Origin: Polydactylus sextarius
Taxonomy: Eukaryota; Chordata; Actinopteri; Polynemidae
DNA: 64,000 nucleotides
Direction: 5' to 3'
Assembly (NCBI GenBank): GCA_016801845.1
Contig: CM028927.1
Span: forward strand, 5,170,501-5,234,500
The position numbers and the translations under genes were made by a program. Below the pieces are notes generated by a model. It was given only the letters and a program-made list of their open reading frames with translations. It was not told the DNA's origin and did not search any database. Position 1 is the first letter of the stretch, and every line of letters starts with the position of its first letter. This document shows positions 1-14,339 of the stretch, piece by piece.

Positions 1-1254
1 TACCAGGGTAATTATAAGAACAATGGCACTTGCAAGTAGCCTCCAGAGGCAGTATTGTTCTTTATACCCAACATATCCAAGGTTGACCAGAACATATCAC
101 ACCTAATTATTGATAAGCCTCATCAAGTTGGGCTTAAATTTTGTCTAGAGCAAAAGATGTCACCTAACCCACAAGTGATCATCCTCTAGTGACCATAACT
201 CCATAGACAAACACGTCAAAACATGTCAATCTAAGGACATCCAGAGACACAGACAGAGACAAATCTTCAGTGAACATTTAAAAAGGAGTAATGGAAACGA
301 TCTTTCCTGTCAATACTCAACAGAACCAAACTTTCACCTGGATTTCAAGGGTCAAATTGATTAAGTGTTTACATTGTGTGATGAAGGTCTGTTGCTTTTA
401 AGATTCGGACCAAGAGTAAGGCTTGGTCCAAAGTTTAACTTGAAATGCATTTGTGAAAAACATACTTAAGCATATCGGTATTTCTGACTGCATCTTAGCT
501 TGTGTCAGAGCATTGAAAGTGAGCTTAAGCATTGAAAGCGGCTTTAAATTTAATCGGGCCCTGTGTGGGGATTAAAGGCTGCTGCGTGCTGATGTGGAGG
601 CCACAGAAAGCTTGATGTCTATCAGTCACTGCTAAACACACACAAATACACACACGCAAGAACACAGCCACTCTGTCAGCATGAGTTCTGGAAGCAACCC
701 AGAAACCAGGAGTCATTCTGACCCAGATGTAATCAGAGGCGGAGAATATTTGATGAAAGACACACATAAAGTAAAAGACCCATTAATGTACAAAAAGCTG
801 AGCCACAATAGAGTATGTGTGTGTTGAGAGGGCAGTATGAGGATGGGGGGGCTGCCAAGCTGCCAACTGGGCCTGAGGGATAAAGATGTTGGGAGACAGG
901 AGGCAGCAGTGACAGTGATGGAAGCAATCAATATCGAGGCACTACACAGTTCAAACTGCACAATTTACAGCCATGCTGACCAGCTGACTGCAAAAAATCT
1001 GTCTTATTTCCAGTTTAATTTGTCACACTAGAGTGTGACGTCAATGAATGAAATGCTGCCAACATTTCAGACCATGTTTGCACCTGTCTGAGACCTTTTG
1101 CTGCAGATGTGACAGAAAAATCTAAAAGAAAAGTTCCTTCTGTTCCAGTGTGTAAAGATGGAGAGACGAAAGAATTAATAGAAGTAGGACGCATCAATCA
1201 ATAATGTTATTATTAGTGATGTAAATTATGTTGATATCTATTTTCTTTTCAATG
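1..1254. other. No gene recognised
   Basis: AT-rich non-coding sequence. I see no exon, RNA gene or repeat that I can support. Confidence 0.5.
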
Positions 1255-1840
1255 AAGGTTCTCAGTCATCCAGGTTCATGGTAATCCACCCGATTTAAAG
1301 AGGGCAACTGGACTTGCTTGAGAATCTCAAAGACGTTTTATCTCTATTACAAAAAGTTTCTTCAGTTCTGACTCACAATCCTAGAAGATTCATTGAGGTC
1401 ACAAGAGTTGTTGACCCTCCCAACCATCCTGTGGGCCGTCAGGGTCACTGGATGCAGGGTGTGAAAAGGTTATAGAACCTTAAGGGTCTTTAGGGTGACA
1501 TATAGGTCATTGGCTCTCTGACATCATGTGAGGCATTGTCACGAGTCCAGGAGTAGATGGACGTCCAGCTGTCTTGGGAGTGAACCTTAAATTATATTGT
1601 AGGCAGGGCTGACAGTCCCAGACCACCTCCTTCAATCAGTGATGATTGGTCCAAATTGACATAGATGGCTTCTTTCATTCCTCTTTCAAACCACCAGTGT
1701 TCTCGGCTATAATGTGAACATATCCGTCCTTTGTTCTTAAAATGTAGGTAGACTCCTGGCCTGAGGAAGTGGCTCTCCTGTGTTGAGCCAAGAACTAATG
1801 AAGCAGTTGTTTCATGTCCCTGATGTACAGATCTGTGCAT
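1255..1840 (-). mobile_element. Penelope-like retroelement, 3' fragment
   Basis: On the minus strand the frames give LYIRDMKQ, AQHRRATSSGQES, VYLHFKNKG and WFERGMKEAIYV followed by a GGGL motif. This resembles the C-terminal GIY-YIG endonuclease part of Penelope-like (Neptune-type) elements common in fish. The blocks lie in different frames, so the copy is broken. The flank down to 1255 ends with the complement of a GGATGACTGAGAACCTTC-type segment that I recognise as the usual 3' region of these copies. Confidence 0.6.
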
Positions 1841-3769
1841 ACTTTGCTAAATTAGACTGGGTCACTAAGACACTACTACTTTCCATCTCTTTTTCTTTTC
1901 CCAGGTCAATCAGTGTCAACATTTGCAAAATATAGGGGAAAAAAACATCGTATATTAAGGAGATGTACAGATTGTGTGTACGATTTCCTTTGTGCACTCG
2001 TGGTTTCTGGAGATGACGGACCAACAACGGTTGTAAACAACCATGGTGTGAGAGTGAAATAAATCAGGAGGCCGAGAGATAAATATAGTGACAGAAAACA
2101 TAACAGATGAGTCAAAACAGTCTGCAACCACAATCCATATGCAAGCGAATCACTGTAGAATATTCAGGAGTCAGAGATTTGTCGCCAGTTTTCCACCAGA
2201 GTGAAGCCCTGTAGGTTTCTGTTAGCTCACATCAGATCACTTTCACAGTCACCTCAGGGGACGTGTGATGTTTGTCATGTTGTATCATCACAGAGAAAGA
2301 GATCACTGACCACACTGCACATGTAGGAGTCATGGTGATGATCAGACGTTAAAAGAGCAACTTCAGACCAATGATGTCCGCTAATTAAAGCTGACATGGA
2401 TCAGTCATATGTAGGTCTGACTGAAGTGTTTCCTGGTGTTCAGTCATACATCTCCACACGTGGAGGGCGATATGGACTTCATAACATCATATCAACTACT
2501 ATTTATTCAGATAACGGCCATAAATGACAATTTAAAAAAAAAAAAAAAAATTGTACCATTCACAAGTGACAGCTGCATAGTCTTCAGAGCTTCACCAACA
2601 CTTGTCACTTGTGTTGATCTAAATATGCCCATGATTCAATAGGCTACTAAGTATTCTAAGCAAAAGCAAAGAAAAGAAAAGAAAGAAAATAATATGAATG
2701 TTAATTCATTCACAAGTTAAATTCTGGGTTAACGACCCGGTTGAAAAGTTAGATGTAAATGTGCAGAAAATATTCAAGAAGTGCTGAAAAACAACAAAAC
2801 AGCACACAATAATAATCCCAATGATTCCACCATTAACTCTGCTTATCTTCAGGATGAAATTATGACACACTTGAGTAGGAATTTTTCTTAAACTTAAGGC
2901 CTTTTCGGAGTCACGTTCTCTTCACTATCTTCAGACTTCCCTCCTACACTTGGGTTTGTGTCGCTGTTTGAGATGGTTGAATAAAGTGGAAGTGTTTCCA
3001 CCCGTTGAAAGTACAGTTTTTCGTTTTGTTTGTTGGTTTTTTAGTTATCAATTAGACTTTATTATTAATATTGGTAAAATACTAATTCATATGAGTGGGG
3101 AGAATGTTTACCAGTATTTTCCAATTATTGTTAATATTGAAGATATAACAATAAGATGATCTACAATGAATTTAAAGGAACGGTATCGTCTTTACAGGAC
3201 TTCACAGAAGTTATCTTTATTCACTTATCATTTTATTTCATCCTTCAAAAAATAAATCAAATATAATAATGACCTACTAAATATATTAGTTGTTTCATTC
3301 TCCTGTGCCTGCTGTAACTGATGAATGAAAGTGTACTATTAGAGATTTCTAAATCTATTTCATTGCAAATGTGCACATGGAAAAATACAAAACACAGTTA
3401 AAATAACGCAGGTATGATGTTGAATTTTCTTCTAATTAAAACCATGATCCTACAAGCAGATGATGGTGTTTCTGCTGGGACAACAGTCAACAGACTCCAT
3501 GATGATTCTGTGATGTGCTGAAGAACAGATGACACCGTGTAACGCCTGCTGCCGTCCAACCAGGATGGACAACATGAGAATTCATTACATTGTGAAGGAG
3601 AATTAATGATAATCAAGATGATTCATACACTGAATATTGACACAAACAGAAGAAAACAATGCATCCACAAGTTATCGCGATATTACTTCAATTCTGCAAC
3701 AATAATATGAAAAGTGTCGGTGTTTACAAAGAACTGTGTGTCTCCACCTGCTCCTGATCACATTATCAC
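1841..3769. other. No gene recognised
   Basis: AT-rich intergenic sequence with an A homopolymer near 2532-2549. Only short unsupported reading frames occur. Confidence 0.5.
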
Positions 3770-4240
3770 AGCGTCGCTTCATCATCACACATCACATCAA
3801 TGTAAACACGGTGACTCCAACGAACCTGTGCGTTTGACTAGAGGGAACAATAAAAAGGGGCGGTAGGTGTACCTGTCTGCAAATGGCGCTGAATGTGAAA
3901 AATGTCAACAAATTTCTGGGAGCCACACACACGCACACAAACACACACACACACACACATACATACACACGCGCACACACACATACACTCAGCGTGAGGA
4001 CGCACAGGGACGAGACGCAACCACTCACCCAGCTCTGTTCACAACATCCAGCGGAAGAAAAAAAAGATCCGTTCACCGGTCACCGCTCCTCACGACCACC
4101 GGTTAATAAAGCGCCAATTCGTGAACGTTTTCAAGCGGCGTTTAACAATGTGTCAGGAGCGACGGTGTGTTTGTGGCCGTGTGCCCTCGGTGTTGTCTGA
4201 CAGGCGGCCACAAGAGGCGCCATATGCAGGATCCATCACT
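3770..4240. promoter_or_regulatory. CpG-rich patch, possible orphan promoter
   Basis: More than 30 CpG dinucleotides fall in about 470 bases, in an otherwise CpG-poor, AT-rich region. I find no convincing coding exon next to it on either strand. It could be the CpG-island promoter of a non-coding transcript, or of a gene whose exons lie left of the window. Confidence 0.35.
3924..3990. repeat. CA/CGCA microsatellite
   Basis: An imperfect (CA)n tract with CG and TA interruptions. It produces spurious Cys/Val- or Thr/His-rich reading frames on both strands. Confidence 0.95.
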
Positions 4241-7200
4241 GAACCGCTCTTCTGCTAATTTTTTCTTCAGTTTTATGGTGTTTTTCTTCAATCAATATTG
4301 ATAGAAATCAATAAACAAATGTTATTTAATTCCTTGAATATCAATATACTTTCAAATTAATTGGTAAAGTCAATTTTATATTTTGTTATGACTGATCACC
4401 AACCCACAGACAAGCAGACTCTGATTGGTCAACCAAAGGCCTCAGCTCATGTGAGTCTGGAGTCAAAATTTTCATTAAAAATTTGGGAAATTGTATCAAG
4501 GTTTTACAGACTATTTCCCAATGAAACCAGTGAGAGTAAACCAGTACCAGCAGTTAAGCTGAAAACAATTCAGTTTGTCAATATAGCTGTATGTTGTGCA
4601 CGTTTTACTGTAAAAAAGACTTTTCTACAGTAAGTACACTTCATCGGTAAATATGTGTTGAGTGTGAAATGAATTATTCATGTTTACAGACCAGAAGATT
4701 AGCTGTCTGCTTCTAAACTTCCTCTGAGAAACCACTTTTACCAAACAGCTTTTATAAAATTATTCTGTGAGTGATCACTCTTTATTCTTGTAAGTTATGT
4801 TTCTTATCTATTGTTGCTATCAAAGTTTTTTTTTTTTTTTGCATGATTTAATTGTGTTTTATTTTTACTGTTGTATTTATCGTTCGATATTGACTTGTTT
4901 TCTGTCACTGTCTATCATGAAGCACTTTGTAACAGCTGTTTTACAAGGTTCCTTATAAATCAGATATTATTGGCTAATTATTATTATCATTATCATTATG
5001 ACATTTTCTCGAGAAGGAATAATAGTGCACATTGAAATACTATGGTCCAGTCATCATTTTTTAAAAGCATCTCTACCAACACATAGTCATTGGAAAACTT
5101 TTCCCTGTGACCCACTTGAGTGTTGCTTTTTATCTCCATCTGACTGAGTCACTACCACAAAAATCACAATACTTTTACTCTTCTATAACCAGTTATGTAT
5201 TTACTTGGGTGCTGTGGCAAAAAACAGCAGCTCTATTTGGAACAAAATATCCAGCCTGAGCAGATTCAGCCTGTAAGACAACACACAGGGGTTAGACAGT
5301 CTTTTTCATACCTATTGGCTCCCCCTTCTTTGTATAGCAGGGTGGAGCTTTGTATGTAATAAGTCAAGTGTATTTGTGTAAGCAGCCAATGGGAGCAGCG
5401 CGGGAGCAGCCTGCTCCAATCACAGCTCTGGAAGCTGCTGTTCATGGCAGAGCTCCTCCATCAGTAACCAAGGTTCCCTGTGCCATAAAAATCAATGCCT
5501 CCATTTTCACCCTGCAACTGAAAACAGCGTATCAGTGATGGAGCAGAGCATATAGGTCAACATCCTGTGAATTAACTCATAATATATCAAGTCATGCCCC
5601 GGATCTATCTGTCACTGATGTGACATTTTATTTTCTGACAGCCAGCGTAGAGCACTGAGAGGATTGTGGATAAAATCCCACGTGTTTGAACACTGTGTGT
5701 TACGTAACAGCTTGTAGTAGTCTTACATTCATATGAATTCATGAGGAGGAAACAAAGTCCCGTGAGTAGATCTGGATCCACTCAGAACCTCTAAATAATG
5801 AATCAGCATGAAACAAGCTTTAAAGATGGGACAGCAATGAAGACCTGGAGAGAGTTTAGCTTCAGGCACTCAAATAATTAAAGGAATAATTGTTCACACT
5901 CTTTCTGAAAGTGAGATCACAGGATGGATATCACTTTCCCATCAGTCTTGGAGTCAAAATGTTGAAAGTCCTACTAAGCTTAAAAACTGGGTGCAGGTGG
6001 AAACAGCTAATCTCGCTCTGCCTGCGCCATCACCACTACCAGCTCCTCATTAAAATGTTGCATCCTCTTGCTACATAAACAGAAAAGAGAACAGCCGACT
6101 GGAGTCAGGCAGGTGTACGCAGTCAGGTGCAGAGACTGTGCACAAGTTTTCATAAGGAGATTGTAGGTTTAGTACAGAGACTCAACCTGTGCTTTCTAAC
6201 TATACCTGCCAACCCACGCTGCATCAGGAGGTGCTGCACAAATGTTTTACTGGTGGATGAATACGGTGTTCTGAGTTTCAGGTCGTAGTGTACGAGTTGC
6301 CTAAAAAAAAAAACACAGTTTTCTTTGCCAATAAAAATTCTGATCGGTCAACTGGTGTTTAGAAACCTCTGACATAGGCGACTATTTCTCATTTAAAGAG
6401 AGGAAAACTGAGGTTTAGCTTCCAAACAGTGAGGTAAAATAGAGCTTCACAATAAGAAGGTTTTACATTTTAATTCTGAAACTGTTAAAAGTTTCATTAT
6501 TTCAGTGTTTGAGAATCACAGCTCATGTAGGAAAAAGACTGGAGATAATTAAAGAATCTACCATACTTCTACTGAATCTTGGGTACTGGTCATGAATTTG
6601 TACAAATGAACCTTTTCATTTTTAACAAGAAGAAAATGTTTTATGGAACAAATACAAGATTCCACTATTGTTATAGATCTTGAAATCGTGATCTTGAATC
6701 TAGATCTTGAAATAAAACAAACCATGATTTGATTTGCAGAGGCAAATTTAATTTTAAAAATATAAAAATATGAATGAAACTTCATCTTTTATTTTCTGCC
6801 CTTCGACAACCAGACACTCAACAATTTATTTCAGCCATATTCCCCAGTATTTGTTCAAACAATATGAAGCTTGTAAAAAATGTAGATATCAGCAGAATAA
6901 AACCACACTTCAGCTGCTGCCAACAGGACTTTCGCTGAAAGATTTTGCACACTCAGTCCAAAAGCAGAACAAACTAAGTGCCAAGTAGCATGAAGACACA
7001 GAGACATGGCGTGGGTCTGTATCCAAACAGCATCATGGTTATAATCAGCATATCTAAGCCACTGTGAGAGCTTTTGTCTGAGGAGTGGTCTGTTCAACAC
7101 AGCTTCTCCCTACATCAGCATCCTGTACAGTCAAATCTGCTCACACATTCATACTCATGCTCCTTCCCCCCATCACTACACAAAAGGCCACCCTTTGCCC

Positions 7201-8057
7201 TCCCGGACCCCTCCCCCCCTTCACTATCACCGTCACTAGCAGCACCCCCCTTCTTCCCTGCCCCCGGCGTGAGGAGCAGGTGCTGAGCCAGACTGTCTGC
7301 TGAGGTGAAGTGACAGCATGGAGCACAGCAGCTCCCCAGAGAGAAGAGAGAGAAGCACCACAATCCAACACCTCCACCCCTCCTCATGTCCCCTTCACCC
7401 CTCCCTGTAGCGCACCACCAGTTTGTAGACAAAGCATTTATGTAGAAATAATGTCTGGTGTTGAGAGAGGCAGGACAGGAACTCATGATTTTCTGACAAA
7501 TATGGTTGCCAAGCAGCAATATGGAGAAGATTTAAAATGATACTAGACATTTAGGATATTTCTATATAGTTTTATTGTAAAATCTTTTGTTAATAATGAC
7601 TTGGATGTCTTTCATCAGGTATAATACCTCCAGACAAGCGTGAGGGAAAAAATGGGTCAGAGTGATGAGCAAGTTTTAGAAGGACTATAAATATCACCAA
7701 CCAATAATGGACACATCACAAATTCGACAAGGAGTCATGTAGTTCTCGTGGGAGATCTGTTTTTAGCATCCTTCAAGGAGTTCTGTTATGAATCCATCTT
7801 TACTTCCAAAAACAGACTCCTTCATCCTGTTTGCTGTTAACAACTCAAGTGTTCCTGTCCTAATTAGTGTCTGCCTTTCAAAATAAAACCCTTTTCAGAG
7901 ACCCGATCAATAAATTGACAAACCGTGAAGATTGACTTACCATTGGTGCACAGGGCTAATATTAAACAATGGGCCCTCCCACAGAGCCCAAAATGAGGGA
8001 CAGCACTGGGTACAAAGGCCACAGTTAGCGCTGCAGTCTTGCTTGTCCTTCAATTGC

Positions 8058-8085
8058 ATTTAATTTAATTTAATTTAATTTAATC
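8058..8085. repeat. (TTTAA)n short tandem repeat
   Basis: About five perfect copies of the pentamer TTTAA. Nothing else is evident around it. Confidence 0.9.
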
Positions 8086-11000
8086 TGTCTTTTTCGTGTG
8101 GGTTATAAAGATGTATTGTGGTTAACTATCCCCCTTTTGTCTATATTTCTGACAGTATATATATTTTGAATTGCATATTATAAATACACCCTCCACCTCC
8201 CTCCTCCATTTTATCTCATTTAACAGCAGTTGAAAATTCACTTTCGATGATGATGTCTATTAACATAATATGTAATCAACAACATACCAAAATGTCAATA
8301 ATATACCATAGTGGTGACAGGACAAACATTAAAATAAAAATGAAAAAAACTTTCAGGAGCATTGTGCCACAAAGAAATCAATCTTATTTTCCCCTCCAAT
8401 AGTGTCACATCTTCTTTAGACTCTGAGCTGGCATAATGTTGTGTAATCCAGTGAAGTAATAATCTCTTTTTCCCCACATTGCTTCTCTTCATAAAACATA
8501 AAAAGAAGGACTTTGATTTCTATTCACATATAAAGTCCTTAATAATCAGTCTCCTTCACGTCTGAAAGAGCTCATAGTTCCCTATAATTACAAGTTTGAA
8601 AGAGTCTCAACTGTGTTTGTTACATACAAATAATAGGGTCCAGTTCATGTGGGAGTTGATCAATACAATTTTAAAGTCACTTCCTCTGTAAGAAATGAAC
8701 TATATTATTGCTGCCTCTTACCTGGGCACTGAGATCATTTTTCACTTCCTCCCATGGTAGTTCATTAACGACAACATCTGTAGTCTTTTCATTTTTTGAT
8801 TTTGTTTCCACTGTAGAATTCATAACTCCAGCTAAGAGTGTGACTCATTTTAATCGACATCCATCCAAACCAAACACTCTTGTGGCTGATCTTGCTCTTT
8901 TTTATGTTTCATTTATGGGTTTCAACCTGTTGAATCGATACCTCCCTTTTCATTACCTCACATCCTCCACATCCCTCGGTTGATTATTTAGTGTCCCTTA
9001 CTTTTCCTTTTACGTGTCACAGCTGTATGACCACATCTTTCAAAGTTAAATCATCTGATATGTTTTAAGAAATATTCATTCACAGCACATTTCCCCTGTG
9101 TGGGAAGCAGTGTTAAATATGTTTCTGCTGTCCCTCCCTCTTTAATTGACATGTGCTTCAAGCCCCCAGGCTCAGCATGTGCTCTTTAACTGCCTCCCTC
9201 CACTTTCGCTCAATTACCTCTGTGCCAGTCTAACAATAGCCACCGGCCCGGTCACAACACCATAAGCCTGTGTGTGTGTTTCTGTGCAAAGAAATCTAAA
9301 TAATCACGCAGCGTTTATCATTCACCATTAAACATTAAGGCTCATTGTTTTGGTTGTAATAACTTATTTAACGGCTGCTGTTATATCAGCACTGGATGTT
9401 CTATTTCGTCGGACAAAGATGTGAGAATCTTTGTGTCATTACAGTTGTGTACATCATAAATAATCTCCACAATATTAAATTAATGCACTATTAAACTGAG
9501 GGAACTATGACCTCGTGGAACAAACAAGGATATTTTAATGTTTCCCTGCCTGTTGTTACATCAGACAACATCTGGACTTAAAAAAGATCTGGGTCCATCT
9601 GCTGCTGTTGATGCTACATTACATCAGCAAAAAGCCACTGAATGAAAAAAAGTTTTTTTTTTTTTTTTTGGATAAAAGCTTCCACGTTCCACCTTTATAT
9701 TACTGCCTCTTTCAGTTTCAGTTCACTTTATTACATTAAATATTCATAATATAAGTACATGAATGTGTTTGTGAGAGCCTGAATAAGTGTCTCAAAGGAT
9801 GCACCTTTATGTCCCTCTCGAGGACCCACACACACTTAATTGACATCAGCTAGTACGACAGCATGAGAGGCAGAAAGAGACCAAGGGACATGCTTTAGTG
9901 TATCAGGTTTGAGATTTTTTATTTGACTTAACTTTGTGGAGCTGGAGAAAGTAACTGTCTGATATCAACATGTTCTGAGCTCTTCGGAAGCAACAGAGCT
10001 CATTTTAAATCATTAACACTCATTTGTTCAATGTTATGTCAATGGTCCAATTTCATTATTAATTACTTTTTTACTGCATATTCTGCTCTGTATCGTCATA
10101 TTTAGAGGCAGAACTAATACTAGGCTCTTATTGACCGATTCTTCATCAACATTCAACAATACATTGAAATATCACTATTTAGATATTAGATTCCTTGACA
10201 AAATGGCCCCAGGTGTATTGTCCTATAGAATGCAGTCTTTCATAAACTGTCCCCTGAGCTGCGCCCAACCCAGTGTAATGAGTCTTACCTGAGGATAAAT
10301 GTAGCAAAAACCAGCTTATTTGTACCCTGGTGTGTACAAGCATCTAGGATACAGACACTCTGTGGTTATTTTTCTCCTGAGAACAGCTACTGAAGCCCTG
10401 TAATAGTTTCAGGTCAAATGGCTCTGTCTGTAAAAAGGCCCAGCAGCGTTTTTTTTCTCTCTAAGGAGGACAGAATCATTGGAAGTGTGCCTGCAAAGCT
10501 CTTATGAATTTGTTGATCAGTGTTTTCTTGAGTGTGTACTATAGCTTGGTCAGGTTGCTTCAGTTTAGTTTAAAAACAACATGTCCAGTGAAGTTTTAAG
10601 ACCATAAACTTGAATAATTTCTCAGCTCTTCACTTCACTCATCACTTCTTCTCTCAGACGATTCTTTTTTCTTCATGTCTTTCAAAGGCTGAATCTACTG
10701 CAAAAAAACAATGTTATATTTGAAAACAAGGAAACGTATTTAGTGTACATCATAAAAACTACACTACGAGCTGACTGACATGTCTCCCTCCTCAGTGAGC
10801 TGATATTTACAGTGTCTTTCATGTTTGTGTTGTGACTCTACATCTGCCTGAGGCTGGATGTGAGTAAATACTCATCTCTGCACTGGTTCAGAGCACAGAC
10901 ATCTGATGATGATGATAATCCTGAGTCAGAGACCACCTGTTCATTAATTTCTGCTGCTCTGCTCTCTACTGCAGTCTACTGGACACACTGACACTGACAT

Positions 11001-11487
11001 GAAAATAAAACCCCTGCACTAAATATAGACATTGCAGCAACAGAGACTGTGAGTTATATTATAATTCATATGAGATGACTGGATCATTATTACAGACACG
11101 TGGGGGCACTATTTGAATTTTGCAAAACATTTCATCATATTTTATTGACTGGTTGTATGTTTTGTGTAAAGAATCATAATCTGCAAAGTAACTAAAACAA
11201 ATGAGATGTAGTGGAATAAAAGGATAATGTACAATTAATTGAGTACAGTTAATTCTGGCTTTTTCCAAATCACAAAACTCAATTCACGAGAGGACAACAT
11301 CAAACAAGATGCAAGTCATTTCATAATATCCAACTGTTGTGAAGGTGTTTTTATAATATGTCCATACCAATAATTATTATCATTGGTTGTGTGGTTCTGA
11401 TGCAACACAACAAAACATCTGGGCAGAGATCACTTCTGCTCAGTTTACTCAACCACTTTTATTACAATGGACAAAGCACTCAGCTAG

Positions 11488-11517
11488 TTTTTTTTTTTTT
11501 TTTTTTTTTTTTTTTGT
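11488..11517. repeat. Poly-T tract
   Basis: An uninterrupted T run of about 28-30 bases. It may be the tail of a minus-strand retrotransposed copy, but no element body is recognised beside it. Confidence 0.9.
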
Positions 11518-14339
11518 CAGGTACCAAATGCAACATCCCTGAACAAATAGTACCTTTGCAAATATAGAATAAGAGTCAAACAGGAACACTTAACTGTAAC
11601 TCAAACCAGTACATCTCCACACACTAAAATGCACCTGGACATCTGTCCTCACAATAAAGTAATTTTATGTATTATAACAACTTTTATTATTTGTTGCGGA
11701 CCAGTGCACTACAATGTCTTTGGAATCACACAGAGCTCAAAATAATTACTTGGTGATTTTAAGCAAATGAGATCAACAGGAAATTAAAGAGTGCAGTAAC
11801 TCTGTGTAAAAAAGTTTTACAGCCAGCACAAAGTACTGCTCGGTGCAATGCAGCTACCACTTTCTCATCCAGCACCCTGCTGTTTAAATAGAAAATGCAC
11901 TTATATCTGAGTGCTCATGGGTGTGTTGGTCTTTAAATGAGGTGTGGTCAGACGCATTGCTGTTTTGAGGCAGTGGAAAATGACTGCAGAACTGACCAAG
12001 AAAAACCTGATCCGTATCAAAGGTGTATTACTTCACTTTTATTTTAAGGTTGTATTATAAATAGCAAAAGTTTCCCACACAGGCGGGTGGCGGGTGCACA
12101 AGAGCCGGCCACTTCTTCTGAAAGTCTGCTATTATGGTAGTAATCTGCCAAGATCCAAATGCATATAGGCTTTAAAGGAAATGGGAGACGGTGCCTCAGA
12201 GACTACAGCCCTTTTGAACCATGTGTCTGTCACTGTGACCCTTTTTTTATTTAAACTAGGTAAACAACTAAATGCTCCTGCTTCATGCACTTCAGACCAG
12301 ATGCCATTGATCATTCAATTAGAGTCCTTAATGTAGAACATGTACCAACAGTACTGAACAAGTGGGAAGACATGATTCAGCATCCCCATGTCACCATGTG
12401 CTCTTCAAAAACAGCATCATATCAGCTTCCTAATTTACACCTCAGCAGTAAGAACAGAGCTGTGGTCACGTCTACTTTACTGCCGCTGTGCTTGTTTTAC
12501 AACAGAAACTGAATCAGCTTTAATGGAGTTAAAATAGTCAGACACAAGGACACAAATTATTAAACAACATTTTAAAGATAGATGTCAGGTATTGCTTAAC
12601 AAAAGTCTCACAGTGGAAATGAAATGTTACTCACCATCATATGACAGGCCACAGTTCAGAAGACATCAGACATCAGTAGTCGTGGGTTCAGCAGAGTGAA
12701 AAATGAGACCAGAGAGAAAAAGAACAAAAGGTCATCAGGTTAGAACAGGATCAGTAATGACGCATGATATGACTTGTATTTTCAGTCATCGTGGTTGGTT
12801 TCCAATAATATACAATCACTACATTTAACCTACTGAATATTGTCATTGATAACTTCGGTGCAGCATCTACAGTCTGTGTGTCCATCCAAAGAGAATCAAC
12901 CAAAGATGCAGTTGTATGTGAATTTTATGCAATTTATGATTTGTGCTAAATGATAGAATTTAATTTGGACAGATCTAAGATGCATCTTATTCCAAAGTTT
13001 TCACAGGAATACATTTAATAATATCTCTCCGTCATTCTTTATACGGATACATGTTTGAGGTGCACTCCATTTTAGAAATTAATGAGCCTGATAAAAGGAA
13101 CCTTTATCCATGGAGACTGTCATGTTTCTACAGTGACCCAGAGCCAAAAAAATGGCTCTGGAGAGAGCTTTTTTAGTTTTGATGTCACCTGAAAGCCTCT
13201 GTAATTCTCCTGCAACAGGGAAGGGGAAGATGAAGCAAGTTGTGTTCATCTTGTTGCAATTGCAATTCATAGACCCACCACTAGATGTCACTAATGTCAA
13301 CACAACAAAGCTTTGAAATCACTTCACTAGTAATAGCTAGTTATGTTTAGTCTAAATGATCGCACAAATGTTTAGAAAAGAAATAAACTTCTCCCCGTGT
13401 CAGCAGTCTTGTTTTCAGTTCACAGTAAATGTGTGCGCACAAATGCACTGACATTTTGTGGAAATGTTTTATGAGGTGAGGTACGCCCACAAAATGTCAC
13501 GACTGAATCTGAGAGATTATACTGAGAATATAATCCCATGCACCGGTGAAACAATATTTCAGCTCCACATATTTTTATGGATGAAATAACAACCGGGGCA
13601 AAAGCAGAATTATGTTATTTGACCTAAAGTCCAGATCTCATCCAGACTCATCCACTATATCAGTGATAATCCACAGTTAAATGTTAAGAAAACTACCATT
13701 TGGAATACCCTTGAAAAACATCACACTACACTGTTCTCTGGGAAATGTATCAAATCAAATATGTAAATCTCTAAATCAAGAGCATATGCACATGTTTTTA
13801 CATGTATTGTAAAAAGGGAAGAAATAGATGATGGGACAGCAACCGATTACTACAATAATGACACTGTAGCTCGATATTTCATTAAAAAAAGAACAAACTT
13901 GTCAGGATTTGACTCTTTGTAGCTCAATCAAAAGATGCAGAAACCAGTAAAATATATTGTTGCACGTAGGTTCACATTTAAGAGCAGTGTCTGAAACCAT
14001 AGGTCAAATGAAATAGACATTTTTTACACCATCTTCTCTGCCTCTGCACTCTCACAACCCCCTTCATCTTGTGACTTATCAAGTTCTGATTTGGGTCACG
14101 ATCTTTTTAAAACATATAAAATATTCAGTTACACTACTGTAATGCAGCTGTGTGCTAAAACACTAACATGGTGACCAGAACAACAACAGACAGAGGATGT
14201 AAATCTGGAGTAATAAATAAAGGGATGATGGGTCCAGGCAACACTGATAGGCAACATCATGGGCAACATGAAACTTCTGGACAATAGGATGTGCAAGCTA
14301 GCGGCCCTCATAAAAAATTGAAAAGCTTTTATTAGAGTA

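Larger units (their letters stand above)
4241..14330. other. Intergenic, no gene recognised
   Basis: About 10 kb of AT-rich sequence with homopolymers (around 4825, 9655 and 11490), a C-rich stretch at 7160-7420 and a TTTAA repeat. The longest open frame (7115-7519, minus, 134 codons) comes from the C-rich composition, shows no recognisable domain and is not flanked by supported splice sites. Confidence 0.5.

Noticed and set aside
3792..4200. Cys/Val-rich and Thr/His-rich frames on both strands
   Set aside because: Products of the CA microsatellite.
7115..7519. 134-codon open frame on the minus strand
   Set aside because: Lies over C-rich sequence; no recognisable domain, and overlapping frames on the other strand are equally open.
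13275..13288. CTCF-like CCACTAGATGTCAC
   Set aside because: Mismatch at a core GGC position; kept out of the CTCF argument.
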